A DNA stretch of 64,000 bases from Ceratodon purpureus (taxonomy: Eukaryota; Streptophyta; Bryopsida; Pseudoditrichales; Ditrichaceae): positions 3,947,040 through 4,011,039 of the forward strand of contig CM026430.1 of NCBI GenBank assembly GCA_014871385.1. Direction: 5' to 3'. The position numbers were made by a program, and so were the translations under genes. The notes below the pieces were generated by a model, which was not told where the DNA came from, did not search any database, and saw only the letters and a program-made list of their open reading frames with translations. Below are positions 48,345-57,962 of this stretch, in pieces (position 1 is the first letter of the stretch; every line of letters starts with the position of its first letter).

Positions 48345-49647
48345 GATTTGCCGCTGGGGGGGGGGGGGGGGGGTGCATCACTTGACTTGATGACGCGAAT
48401 GGGATGATTGGCTTACGGGGAACTCGGATCGGGGTATCTTCTAGGAGACCGTGCGTGGCCGATTCAATGATGGCATTCACGTCTTCCTCGTTCATTCCAG
48501 GGCTACCAGGGATTGGAGCTTGGCTTGCCTCGGGTACGTAAGTCAGAGTCCTCGCAGATCGAAGTTGCGAAATCTCTTCATTCTGCTTCCGTATAATCTC
48601 ATTCATCCTATCAGCTTCTTCGTACAAGTTCTGGATAGTCTTCTCCATCTCATAAATTATTGCATTTTTTCCTTCCAGCTCCATCTGCAATGCATCGCCT
48701 TGCGGGCCCTGGGCATCAGCGGCGGCTATTGTAGCCTCCAACTCATCTGCAAACCCAATGTCATCATCTTCCATTACATCACTCGGGCCCGCAATCTGTG
48801 GATTCAATACATGAGGAGCTACATCAACATTGCTCGGGCCCGCAATCTGTGGAAGTAATATAGGAAAAGCAACATCAACATTGCTCGGGCCCCCGACGAT
48901 TGCTGGAGGAGCCTGATGAGGAATACCCGGTCCAGTAGGATTTGCAGGCGGTGCACGATTCCTCGTCGACAAACAGGCAGCTAGCTCAGGATCCTTCTTT
49001 TTTAACCGTGTGATTCTAGCACTAGTCGCTGCTCTTGTTTGTGACTGAGCGGGACGGTCTACCGTACCATCAGAATCACTATCCTCCCCTGAGTCACTCC
49101 AATCACGAGGCAAATGATCCTCAGGATCATCCGCGTATTCCCAGTCCACACCTGGAAATTTTAGGACCCCTGTAGGTATCACCATCTCTCGTGGACGCTG
49201 CTGGACGCTAGGAGTCAACCGTATGGTCCTCCAATCCACCTGCCTATGAAGCATTACCTCGGCATATACCATTCTACAAATAAAGAGCGGAACCTCGTTT
49301 CTATCGTTCATCGCTCGGTTGTATAGAACCTGCCACACCTCCAAACACTGCCTCCCGAACTGACGGTTCTTGCAAAATCTCATGTTCGCCTTGTTTGAAG
49401 TACGATTTTTATTATGGCGGTGCAACGGGAATAACTTCCCAATGTGGCACCATTCAATGAATTGTTCACACATTGCTAGACTCCACGGTTGCGGTGCAGC
49501 TTCCCACCCTCTGAATGCCAGCTTTGCAGGATTCATTAAGACGTGAACCCTCTTATGTTGGATGGTTCCATGCCGGACCCGTCCTGCATCCTTCTGCTTT
49601 TTCCTCTGCTCTGCCGCCGTGGGCTGATCTGGTCCTCGCCGTTCCAT
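48247..49647 (-). pseudogene. Coiled-coil N-terminal part of the RING-type cargo gene, frameshifted at C18
   Basis: The start at 49647 (MERRGPDQPTAAEQRKKQK) is chosen over the upstream 49725 ATG. A conserved-looking globular region (residues about 30-160, rich in Trp/Cys/His) is followed by an acidic linker (DDPEDHLPRDWSDSGEDSDSDG), a repeated IAGPSNVDVA-type motif (three copies), a predicted coiled coil (MEKTIQNLYEEADRMNEIIR and nearby) and a Pro run encoded by the C homopolymer. After the homopolymer the frame becomes unrelated residues and stops at 48247, whereas the neighbouring frame carries the RING part. I recognise no family for the N-terminal region. TATA box at 49922-49929. Confidence 0.7.
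48356..48373 (-). repeat. C18 homopolymer at the frame junction
   Basis: Eighteen G on the plus strand (18 C in the coding strand) encode polyproline. A length of 17 or 20 would keep the coiled-coil and RING parts in one frame; 18 separates them. Confidence 0.95.
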
Positions 49648-49921
49648 AGCTGCTCGAGGTAGACCGTTCTTCGAAGTCTTCCAAAAGTGCAAAATTAAAA
49701 GGCTACGACTACCCCAAAACCTCAATCACATTTACAAATTATAAACATTTACAAAATTCTCAAATGTACCACACAGACACCATAGAGTTCTGGAGAACAA
49801 AAACAAAGACACGTGTCAGAGTGCTGGGACCCACCTGAGTACCACGCAATCAGCTACCCGGGGGCTGTTGAAGGCAAGGTGCTCAAAGGGTGGGGAGTGC
49901 AAAATGAGGGGGCAAATCGCC

Positions 49922-49929
49922 CTTTTATA
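49922..49929 (-). promoter_or_regulatory. TATA box of the RING-type gene
   Basis: TATAAAAG on the minus strand in CCCGTGAGTATAAAAGGGCG, about 275 bases before the ATG. GTGAGTATAAA is shared with the promoter at 50768. Confidence 0.7.
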
Positions 49930-49935
49930 CTCACG

Positions 49936-50110
49936 GGCGCCAGAGAACGGGCGGGAACATCTTGCTACGGGCGCGCGCGGGCGTCGTCCGGGTACCGAAG
50001 GGGCGCGCGCGCGGACGTCGATGCGGGCGCGCGGATATTAGTCGGGCGCGATCCGATTTGCACGGGCGCGACCGTCGGGCGCGAACGCTGGATGGACGGG
50101 CGCGAGCACT
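49936..50110 (-). promoter_or_regulatory. GGGCGCG motif array 6 (RING-type gene promoter)
   Basis: At least eight GGGCGCG-type motifs in 175 bases, abutting the TATA box on its upstream side. Confidence 0.78.
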
Positions 50111-50284
50111 AGTCCAGGACCGGCGCCACCACAAACTAGAAAACTGTTAAAAATCAGAGTAACCAAAGAGAACTTGCAAATTCAGAGTTAAAAAAAAATA
50201 CTTTATTTATTTTGAAAATGTATCACTTCATTGTAATGTCGATTACAGTGCCATGCACTCTAGGTACCGGTCCTCTAGGTCTTT

Positions 50285-50695
50285 CTAGTGCGTCTCGAAA
50301 TGGTTCATTTGAGCACTAGAGACAATATTGGGGACACAAAGTATTGCCATCTCCTTCTTCAGTTCTTTGATGAGATCGCCAATCTCACAGTCAAGTTCTT
50401 CGACAGTCGCTTGGGTTGCCAACTGCTCTTCACTGGTTGGAGGCAGAGGGCGTCCATCCTCTGCGTAGGCCACCAATTTGTCACGGCGAGAGATCCAATC
50501 CTCGAAGAACTCAATCAGTTGACGGAGTCGCTCCAACATTGACCAAATAACTGTATCCGTTCGCTGTGCAGTGCCCGGTGGGGTGGCACCATTCGTTACA
50601 CTCATGTACGACTTGATTTGTTGGCAATTGCAGGCGTTGGAATTCATGTTGGACGGTACAGCGATTGTTGAGAAACCCACCGTAACACTAAGCAA
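50285..50695 (-). CDS. Small coiled-coil protein (hAT cargo)
   Basis: 136 codons from 50695, or 120 from the internal ATG at 50647 (MNSNACNCQQIKSYM). The body is helical with heptad-like spacing (WSMLERLRQLIEFFEDWISR; VEELDCEIGDLIKELKKEM), suggesting a coiled-coil adaptor or dimer. No family recognised. Its promoter has the same GTGAGTATAAA box and upstream motif array as the RING-type gene, and its leader shares CAATCAGCTACCC and GGGCTGTTGAAGGCAA with that gene (49847-49876 and 50692-50722). It is the rightmost gene of the element and is intact. Confidence 0.65.
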   Translation of the reverse strand: MLSVTVGFSTIAVPSNMNSNACNCQQIKSYMSVTNGATPPGTAQRTDTVIWSMLERLRQLIEFFEDWISRRDKLVAYAEDGRPLPPTSEEQLATQATVEELDCEIGDLIKELKKEMAILCVPNIVSSAQMNHFETH

Positions 50696-50767
50696 TCAGC
50701 TACCCTTGGGCTGTTGAAGGCAAAATGTACAAAGTGGGGGGGGTGCGAATCAGTGGAGGAGGGTGGC

Positions 50768-50775
50768 AATTTATA
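50768..50775 (-). promoter_or_regulatory. TATA box of the small coiled-coil gene
   Basis: TATAAATT on the minus strand in CCCGTGAGTATAAATTGCC, next to motif array 7. Confidence 0.65.
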
Positions 50776-50779
50776 CTCA

Positions 50780-51084
50780 CGGGGCCGACAATGTGGGCGC
50801 GAGCAGGTTGGGCGCGCGCAGGCTGGTACGGGCGCGAGCACGTTCATCCTAAGCTACGGGCGCGCGCGACCGTGATCGGGCGAGGGTAATCGGGCGCGAT
50901 CACTGTGCGCGCGCGAGACAGACGACGGGCGCGATCACTGCGAGCGCGCGAGACAGACGACGGGCGCAGGCGACCCTGATCGGGCGAGGGTAATCGGGCG
51001 CGATCACCGCGCGCGCGAGACAGACGACGGGCGCGATCAACCACATATGACAGGCGCGAGCAAGCGCAAAGACGCGCGCGGACA
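50780..51084 (-). promoter_or_regulatory. GGGCGCG motif array 7 (right end)
   Basis: Repeated GGGCGCGATCA, GGGCGAGGGTAATC and GCGCGAGACAGACGAC blocks, some in tandem units of about 60 bases. It lies between the small gene promoter and the right terminal region. Confidence 0.85.
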
Positions 51085-51250
51085 CGACGACGGGCGCCAC
51101 CCATGGTAAACAGTAGTAAACTGTGGGGACAGTAATTTTGCTCGCGGTCGGGAGCCCGTCCGATAAGCGTCCGTCCGATAACCGTCCGTCATGTTCGTCA
51201 CGTGACTACATGACAATTTTTTGGCCCGTCCGTCCATTATGACAACCCTG
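51085..51250 (-). repeat. Right terminal and subterminal region of giant hAT
   Basis: Collinear with 15811-15987 of the small element: CGACGACGGGCGCCA, CATGGTAAACAGT, GGACAGTAATTTT, CGTCCGATAAGC, then the inverted repeat. The CCGTCCG motifs mirror those of the left end. Confidence 0.88.
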
Positions 51251-52016
51251 CCTTCAATACTTAATCTGGTTGAAATTTTTAGATTTATAGAGTGCAATGA
51301 ATCCTTGAAGTTCTGATGAGTTATCAATTTACTAATTAATTTTAAAATTTTGTACCACCCAGACGTTATCCTTGCTTTTTCCTTGATCAGTTAAGATAGG
51401 CTGTCCATCTCCAGTTGCAGCAAGCTCACTGAAAGCTGAGACTTGTGAACTTATATTAAGCCGTTGTGTTTAGGATCCTGCTTCCGAGGTGCATAAGGTT
51501 ATGTGGCTATTTCGGACGTCGGTGAGTGATAATCAAAGTGTCAGTGGAGGTGAAGGTTTTCCGAGAGGTTTCGAATTTGTGAAGCAACGTCAGAGAATGC
51601 TACAAATTGGTTAACCAGGGTACCGACTCACCCACTTGTGCAGAAACTTTAACCCAGTACTTTTCTAGGCTTCACAGGAGTATGAACATTTGTAAATCAG
51701 TATACTATTCACTTAATTAGACGAAAATGGCTATTTTAAGGTGATGAACAATTTGGGACATGTAAAATTCCCAAATTAATGAATATAGTGTTTATGTATT
51801 TCTAAGCCACATTAACAACCTAATAAACATGATATATTTCTTAATTTGAAACCACCAAGATCCAAGTGTTGTAATTGTTATAAACTAACAAACATCAAGT
51901 CTAAGGAAGAAGGCAAAAGAAAAATTGCGTTTTAGAGAAAAGAATAATTAGAGTAGGTGCATGTATATAGCATCTACACATGCAAAATAGAAGGCATAAA
52001 AAAACAATGCATTTAA

Positions 52017-52876
52017 CCCCTAAAGTTCTGAGGGTATTTTTCATCAAAACTGCCTCAAAACAGCCCCTCTTCAAAGCAAGGTGGATTTTGCAAACTTGGG
52101 TTTTTTTTTAGTACATCTAACCGTAAGATATTGTAGCTAACTTCTACGTCTACATGTCCACCAAATCTCACACACTCATTCTTCACCAATTGCAAGATCA
52201 TAACGTTCAAAGTAGAAAAACAAGTTTTTTTTCCTTGCAAAAAAAGGGATGAGCAGAGTTTTGAAGGCCCAAAAAACCATTTTTTTGCATTATGGATTTT
52301 GGGAGTTTTGATGCACATCAAAGAAGACTGAGTTAGCTAATTGTGTTAAGAAAATCATATTCCAAAAAGTTGTGGACAGTTGCCAAAAAAATCATTTTCC
52401 GCGAGGGGTATACTAAAATTCACAAACAAAGGCCGTTTTTGGACAATAAAAATAGCATATGAAAAAAAATTGGATTAAAAATCCAAACGGTGGGGACATG
52501 TTCTACTGCCTTCTCTATACATAGAAAGTTTTATTTTTGAAAAATATCAAAATCTCAATTTTTGGTGGAATTTCAAAGTTTCGTCCTTGGGCAGATTTTG
52601 GCAGTTTTGGGCAGTTTTGGGCAGTTTTGGGCAGAATTTCCTACATTTATAGTGGCTTAGAAAAATTCAGCAGCTGCCCAATGAGCAGCGTTTGACACTT
52701 AAACCTTCATAACTTTTGATCCCAATGTCGGAATTGAAAAATAAAAATACCGACACGAAGATCTCCGAACGGCCCACCTTCAATAAAAATTTCAGAAAAT
52801 CTTGATATAAATTGCATTCATAGGTACATGCCTAAATTCCAAAAAAGCCCAAATGTGGCAGATTGTCCTTTAGGGG
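52017..52876 (-). mobile_element. TTAA-flanked non-autonomous element, copy 4 (860 bp)
   Basis: Flanked by TTAA at 52013-52016 and 52877-52880, and inverted relative to 9679. The empty site in copy 2 near 35531 reads AATGCATTTAAAAGAAACAA with one TTAA. The GGGCAGTTTT array is at about 52588-52634. Confidence 0.87.
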
Positions 52877-52880
52877 TTAA

Positions 52881-53892
52881 AATAAAAAACAAGACATAGA
52901 TAACTATTGGCAAGGTAACTCTAAAGGTGCAATATAGAAGGGAGAAGAAAAAACGCATTTAAAGAAAAAGACATTAAAGGTGGTTGCTGACATGTAGCTT
53001 CTGGAAACTTTTAAATATAGAAGGCATAAGAAAAAGAATTTATTCAAAGAAAGATAGAGATGACTGTTGATAAGTCGCTCTCATATTTTATTTGATTTTT
53101 CATATAAGGTCTCTTCCTGTCAAGTACCTTAGGCTCTTTTAGTGCAGCAGATAAAGACCAAGTCACACATTATTGACCAAGTTGGTTGAAAGAATGGGCA
53201 TATTCCATGTAAGCTCCTATCATGCATTAGTCATGCATTATTGACCAAGTTGATTGAAAAGAATCCGCATGTTCCATGTAGGCTCCAGTCCAACATAAGG
53301 TAGTTCACAAGCAGGTAGACAAATAGATAAATATGTTAGAAGTATATATCATGATTCATAGATAGCAGGTAACTTTAATAGAATTAAACAATATATTAAC
53401 ACCATACTGAGCACCGCAAGACTTAGTTAGCATGTCTACCACCCATGTGATACAATACTTCACAGTATCAACCAACTAGTATTTACAACAAGATCCAAAA
53501 TTACTAATGACATGGACAAATCATCATTAGCTTCATTGAACTAAACCAAAATGACCATCCAAGGATCAAAGCAACAGATCATCAATAGAAATTGCTAATT
53601 CATTCAAAAAGATCATTTAACAAACAACAAGCATCAAAGTTATACCAAAAGTAACCCTTACATATATTTTAAAAATCAAACCTAAATAAAGAGACTAATT
53701 TAGCAGAGCCCTCATCACCGACATCCTTATACAAACCACATCAACTCTGGTATCTACAATTCTACTACACCACCCTTCTAAAACAAATCATCTACTATTA
53801 TATCCTTAATTCTAGCTCTAGAAATCCAAATCATGAGAGATGTGGAGTATTTAAACAAATCATAACTACCTGGGGTCCTTCAATGCATGTGA
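52881..53892. other. AT-rich body of duplication copy 3, no supported gene
   Basis: Collinear with 35545-36550 of copy 2. Nothing gene-like. Confidence 0.45.
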
Positions 53893-53901
53893 ATTGGACT
53901 C

Positions 53902-54210
53902 AGGTCTCTTTATTTCTCCCCATCGAGAGGTGCAACCGTTGGTTCAATTGCCCAACTTCGATGGGTTCTATTTTGTTGCCCCCCCCCCCCCCCCCTCCCC
54001 CCCCCCATTTTGGGATCCTAGGGTCTTTTTTTGATTATTTTTTTATAAAATTGGAGCCATAGGCCCCAAATTACACTGTGGAGGTCCTCTTGAGATCATT
54101 AGGACCCCTACTCAAGCAAATAATAGGGGCAGAGATTTGCCCCCACCCCTCCCTTCCCCCTCGAGCCTAGCCTCGGAACCACCGCTTGATGGGAGGATTT
54201 AGACAGATTC
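53902..54210. mobile_element. 309-bp insertion with imperfect TIR and 9-bp target duplication
   Basis: ATTGGACTC flanks it at 53893-53901 and 54211-54219, and copy 2 has the uninterrupted site at 36549 (GAATTGGACTCCATG). The ends AGGTCTCTTTATTTCTCCCC and, inverted, GAATCTGTCTAAATCCTCCC align loosely and continue into CATC(G/A)AG.GGTG. A 9-bp duplication plus TIR suggests a Mutator-like MITE. It contains a C run with one T (53979-54006). Confidence 0.6.
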
Positions 54211-54219
54211 ATTGGACTC

Positions 54220-56440
54220 CATGTGCAGTCCTACTCTGACTCAGCCACTGTTGCTTTAAGGACGTGGTTGAAAGCATGTACACTACCGGCCAATTAGTAA
54301 ATGAAGATAACACGAAAGCTTGTTATTCAACCACTGTTGCTTTAAGGACATGGTTGAAAGCATGTCCGTGACTACCTAACAATTAATAAAAGGAGATAGT
54401 ACAAAAGCCTGAGTTTGGTACTACAACCGAGGGGACCACAGTTGTCTCCCATAAACACAAATTGATCTTTCAGTATTTCAGACAACTACTACATTTGCGC
54501 AGATCACATTTCTCTCATGTGATGATGTGAAGACATGTACTAAGTCCGTCAACATCTGCGCGGACCACGTTTCTCCCATGTGAAGACATACTAAGTCTGT
54601 CAGTATTGTAGTCGACACAACTCCATGTGCCATGTACCAAAACAACAGTGGGTGAAAATTGAAGTCCTTTAACTCCCTAGCATGTCTTTTTTTTGGGGCA
54701 CATTTTAGTATCATACTTTCCTTATATTGTAAAACTCCATATTGGTTGTTAGATTATAGGCATTGATAATCTAAAAATGATTGTTTTCTACCTTTTCCCC
54801 TCATTCACCAAATACTGTATTACTAAATACTGGGTTTGGGGTGTGTAAGATGGTATACCAGTTGTACACCCAAACCAAACTTTTATTTGCTAAACTTAAA
54901 TGTTTCTTGATATTTATTTCAATCTAACTTCAATGATTCATTTACTTTTTCAAGAATAACTTCATATTTTATTTGTTGTAAAATTATTCAAATTTTATTT
55001 GGAATGATTAAAAACATTTAACTATTTTATCAATATTGGGGTTCATTATATATGGAATCCAATGTCCATGTGTATCATTCATTCAAGTAATGATTGTTTT
55101 TAGTAGTAAAGTATTCAATTATCCCAAAGCTTTGTGCAACTAATTTTAATTATTGGATATCCATCATAAAAATATTCTTGCATTTTTTTCAACATTGAAC
55201 TTTGAAATTAGTGATGGTTTGATATAGAGGCAATGGGAAACGTAGAAGTCTACATGTTGTTTAAAAAATATTAAACAAGTAAGTGCCTATTCTATCACAT
55301 ATGCTTTTATTTCTCTTCTGATTCACATTTGAGTCATGAAAATTGTTAATATAGAATCACCATCCAAAAAATATGTTTTCTTCAGTTTTTAGTCTTCCGA
55401 ACTTTTAAATATTATTTTATTGCATTCAACACTTCTTTACACTCATGTTCAATACTGTGAAAGTCATTTGTGCAACTTTTACAAAAAAATTAATTATTGA
55501 AATTTCCAGGTGGGGGTCATTAAAATTACATGATTCATTGTCTTGGTCTTTATGTGTATTTTTGGGTTTCTGTAATCCATTTGTACTATACATGATAGAA
55601 TACAAGTAGTTGTTTCAGCAAAAGGTCTTAGTGTCTAATGGTAAATATTACATCATAATCATTTTTTTAAATGTACGGTTTTCTGTCAGTCATGTTCCAT
55701 TATAGTTCGGGACAAGATTGTTGAATTTGGACTCATGACGACAACAACATTACAAGCACACTGATAAGCAACCCTCAGTGCCTCACCAGTTTACCTCTGC
55801 TTGCAAATGTAATTTGAGTGTATCCTGGTGCTATGAGTGCATCATGCATTCATGACTAACTTGTCAAACCAACTAGCTCAGAATCCAGATTGATCCAAAT
55901 CTGAAACACAGAATCAACTTCAGAGAGACAATTGATCGCATGCTTTCATCCGTGTTTGCAAAATAACGACTTGAACAAAGTTGCGATATTGCAAAACTCG
56001 ATCGGAGAAGAATAGTTGCAGAACGGGTTTGATGTGCCTGAGTCTGCATGGGTTCAGGCTACTGGATAGTTCGGATGGAAATGCATCCACCAGAGAGTAG
56101 AAAGATTGTGCCCAAGTTGTACAATATTATCGCGGTAACAACTAGCGCATTAGAATTTAGCGTGAACTTGAGTCTTACCCGAAAGCCACTTAGATGATGG
56201 TGGGAGGAGAATATTGCTTGTGAAGTTGGTATGCGTAGCCATCACCACTCTGGAGGTACCGCTCTGGAGGTTGAGGGAAAACTATCTTGGGTTGGCCCAG
56301 TTGCTACGTGGCTTCGTGGCCATGGTGACCGTGCTGATGAGCCATGGTTGTCGAGGTTGACGATATTCAATCTTCACTACGTCACTATTTGGATCGTAGG
56401 GCCGCTGGGGCAGGGCAGGAGGCCTCTGAATTTTTTTGGA
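54220..56440. other. AT-rich body of duplication copy 3 (continued), no supported gene
   Basis: It resembles 21730-22960 and then 24660-25190 of copy 1, but lacks the foldback element of copy 1. No gene recognised. Confidence 0.45.
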
Positions 56441-56717
56441 GTATAAAGAATTGCTCTTCCACAACTAGAATCTTGATTATCCACTGCCTTGTCCGCATAT
56501 CATGTGAACTCTCTTTCATGTGAGCTCATTTTGTGTGTGCCTGCAGTTCCAAGCATGATTTTGTTCCTCGTGTCAATAACTTCTATGGTCAGTTCTACTA
56601 TGTGCCTGCGTACAGTTTCATTCTAATTTCTAGCTGTGTTATTTGTATTTTCTGGTTGGATGGCATCCTGGACGAAGTGGCTAATGGAGCAGGTTTGCCA
56701 GACATTTTCTTGGAGTT

Positions 56718-56857
56718 CCGCAAGGGTATTGGTAGTTGTGGACGAGAGGAAAGCTCTCGTCGGCGCAGGATCACGCAGGTTGTTGTGCACAACAACCTGC
56801 GTGATCCTGCCACGAGGAGAGCTTTCCTGTCATCCTCAGCTCCCAACCCCCTTCCGA
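56718..56857 (+). repeat. Loopless inverted repeat with a perfect 40-bp core (hairpin locus, copy 3)
   Basis: The core 56768-56807 is an exact palindrome: GGATCACGCAGGTTGTTGTG followed by its inverse. The next 19 bases on each side pair with three mismatches (GAAAGCTCTC with GAGAGCTTTC), and about 31 more pair with about nine mismatches. A GTATAAAG lies at 56441. A 119-codon frame (56533-56892) runs through and ends NALDII. Confidence 0.9.
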
Positions 56858-57160
56858 CCATCACGACGCATAACGCTCTCGACATCATTTAACCGAAGAA
56901 TGTGGAACTTGAAGAGGAAGGGACCTGTATATGATCACAAAAGAGCTAAGAATGAAATTGTATCTCATGTACCTCCAATACTTAATCTGGTTGAAATTTT
57001 TAGAATTGTAGAGTGCAATGAGTCCAAAATGTTTATTACTTATTAGTTTACTAATATTCTAAAAGTTTTGAAGAATAAAAATAAGACTCTATTTGCAGTC
57101 GAAGTAGAAAAATGCAGAAAAATGCAAGGTCAGTTCATTTAATGTTAAATGGAGGCCAGT

Positions 57161-57962
57161 CAATCGTTTACGCCAACGATTTAATGGATGGTTTGTTTGG
57201 CATGTTGGATTTTGTTACAGTTTCCTTCACAAGGTTACAGGACTGAAGTGGACACAATAAGTGTATGGAGCGAGTGCATACCGTATGTGACCTCGTCAAG
57301 TGTTTCCAATTCAACCGTGGACAATTTAGATATCTAACTGTTAAAAGAATGTCTGTCAAGAAAACGAACTCTATGGTAGAATATCTCAGAAGATTAGCAA
57401 GACTGCCACAAGGAGCCATGTGGTGGATTGTTTCCACCATTCAAGCTACTGGGTTGCTATTGTAGGTGGCATGGAGAAGTTTATCCAAATTTGTTATCGC
57501 AGAGATGCGTGTTCTGAATTAAGAGATTTTCGAAGCATGTTTTGTCCATGAGGTTTGATCTGGGGCTAAGGAAGAAAGAATCTACGTCAGCTGACGTTGA
57601 GAGTGCTTTCCAGGCTGAAGTAGAAATTGTAAAAGAACAGGCATGCATCGCACGACAAGGAAATAGTACTCAAATGAAGCATTGGAAGTGGAGTGACAAA
57701 ACAAGATAGTCATACACATTACACCTCTCACCACCCAAGTTGCAATTGAAGGCAGCCTTGGCACCGCCGCTTTTCTGATCAATCCCTCCATTTTTGTCTT
57801 TGTACCCGGCACATCATTATTTTCATTTCTAGAAAATGGGTGTAGTAGCAACATCTAGAAATTAATGTATGTTTGGAAAGCAACGTGTGATTATATGTGG
57901 GGAGTAGAAGAAAGTTAACATTTAGAGAGGGTTAACACTTGTAGGTGTAACATTTATAGAGG
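57161..57962. other. Single-copy spacer, nothing recognised
   Basis: Not part of the duplicated unit. Short open frames on both strands have no recognisable domain. Confidence 0.35.

Larger units (their letters stand above)
37644..51250 (-). mobile_element. Giant hAT DNA transposon carrying cargo genes (13,607 bp)
   Basis: Left terminus CATGGTTGTCATAATAGACC and right terminus CCATTATGACAACCCTG are inverted, with CAGGG-type hAT ends. An 8-bp target duplication CCTTCAAT sits at 37636-37643 and 51251-51258. The unfilled site is represented by GTACCTCCAATACTTAATC in related repeats near 27515 and 56970. Inside are a hAT transposase, a divergent kinase, a coiled-coil/RING-type gene, a small coiled-coil gene and seven GGGCGCG-type motif arrays. 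A 2.1-kb relative at 13872 shares both ends. The main coding strand is minus. Confidence 0.95.
25990..51344. repeat. Segmental duplication, copy 2
   Basis: Same order as copy 1: conserved leader, 119-120-residue gene, AT-rich body, hairpin locus. It is about 11.7 kb without the 13.6-kb hAT element at 37644. It lacks the region equivalent to about 22100-25070 of copy 1: sequence resembling 22070-22130 (36935-37000) is followed directly by sequence resembling 25077 onward (from 37012). Confidence 0.8.
51345..57160. repeat. Segmental duplication, copy 3 (gene lost)
   Basis: The leader block 51345-51682 matches 11516-11840 and 25993-26317 up to and including the ATG of the 119-residue gene, then switches to unrelated sequence and at about 51786 to sequence resembling 20465 onward and 35310 onward. 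The rest follows the unit order to the hairpin locus and ends in the block near 56970-57130 that resembles 13035-13200. Confidence 0.8.

Noticed and set aside
56533..56892. 119-codon frame through the hairpin locus as a protein gene
   Set aside because: The C-terminal part is partly conserved between copies, but indels shift the frame in the copy at 37440 and a stop breaks the copy at 63657. The preserved property is arm pairing.
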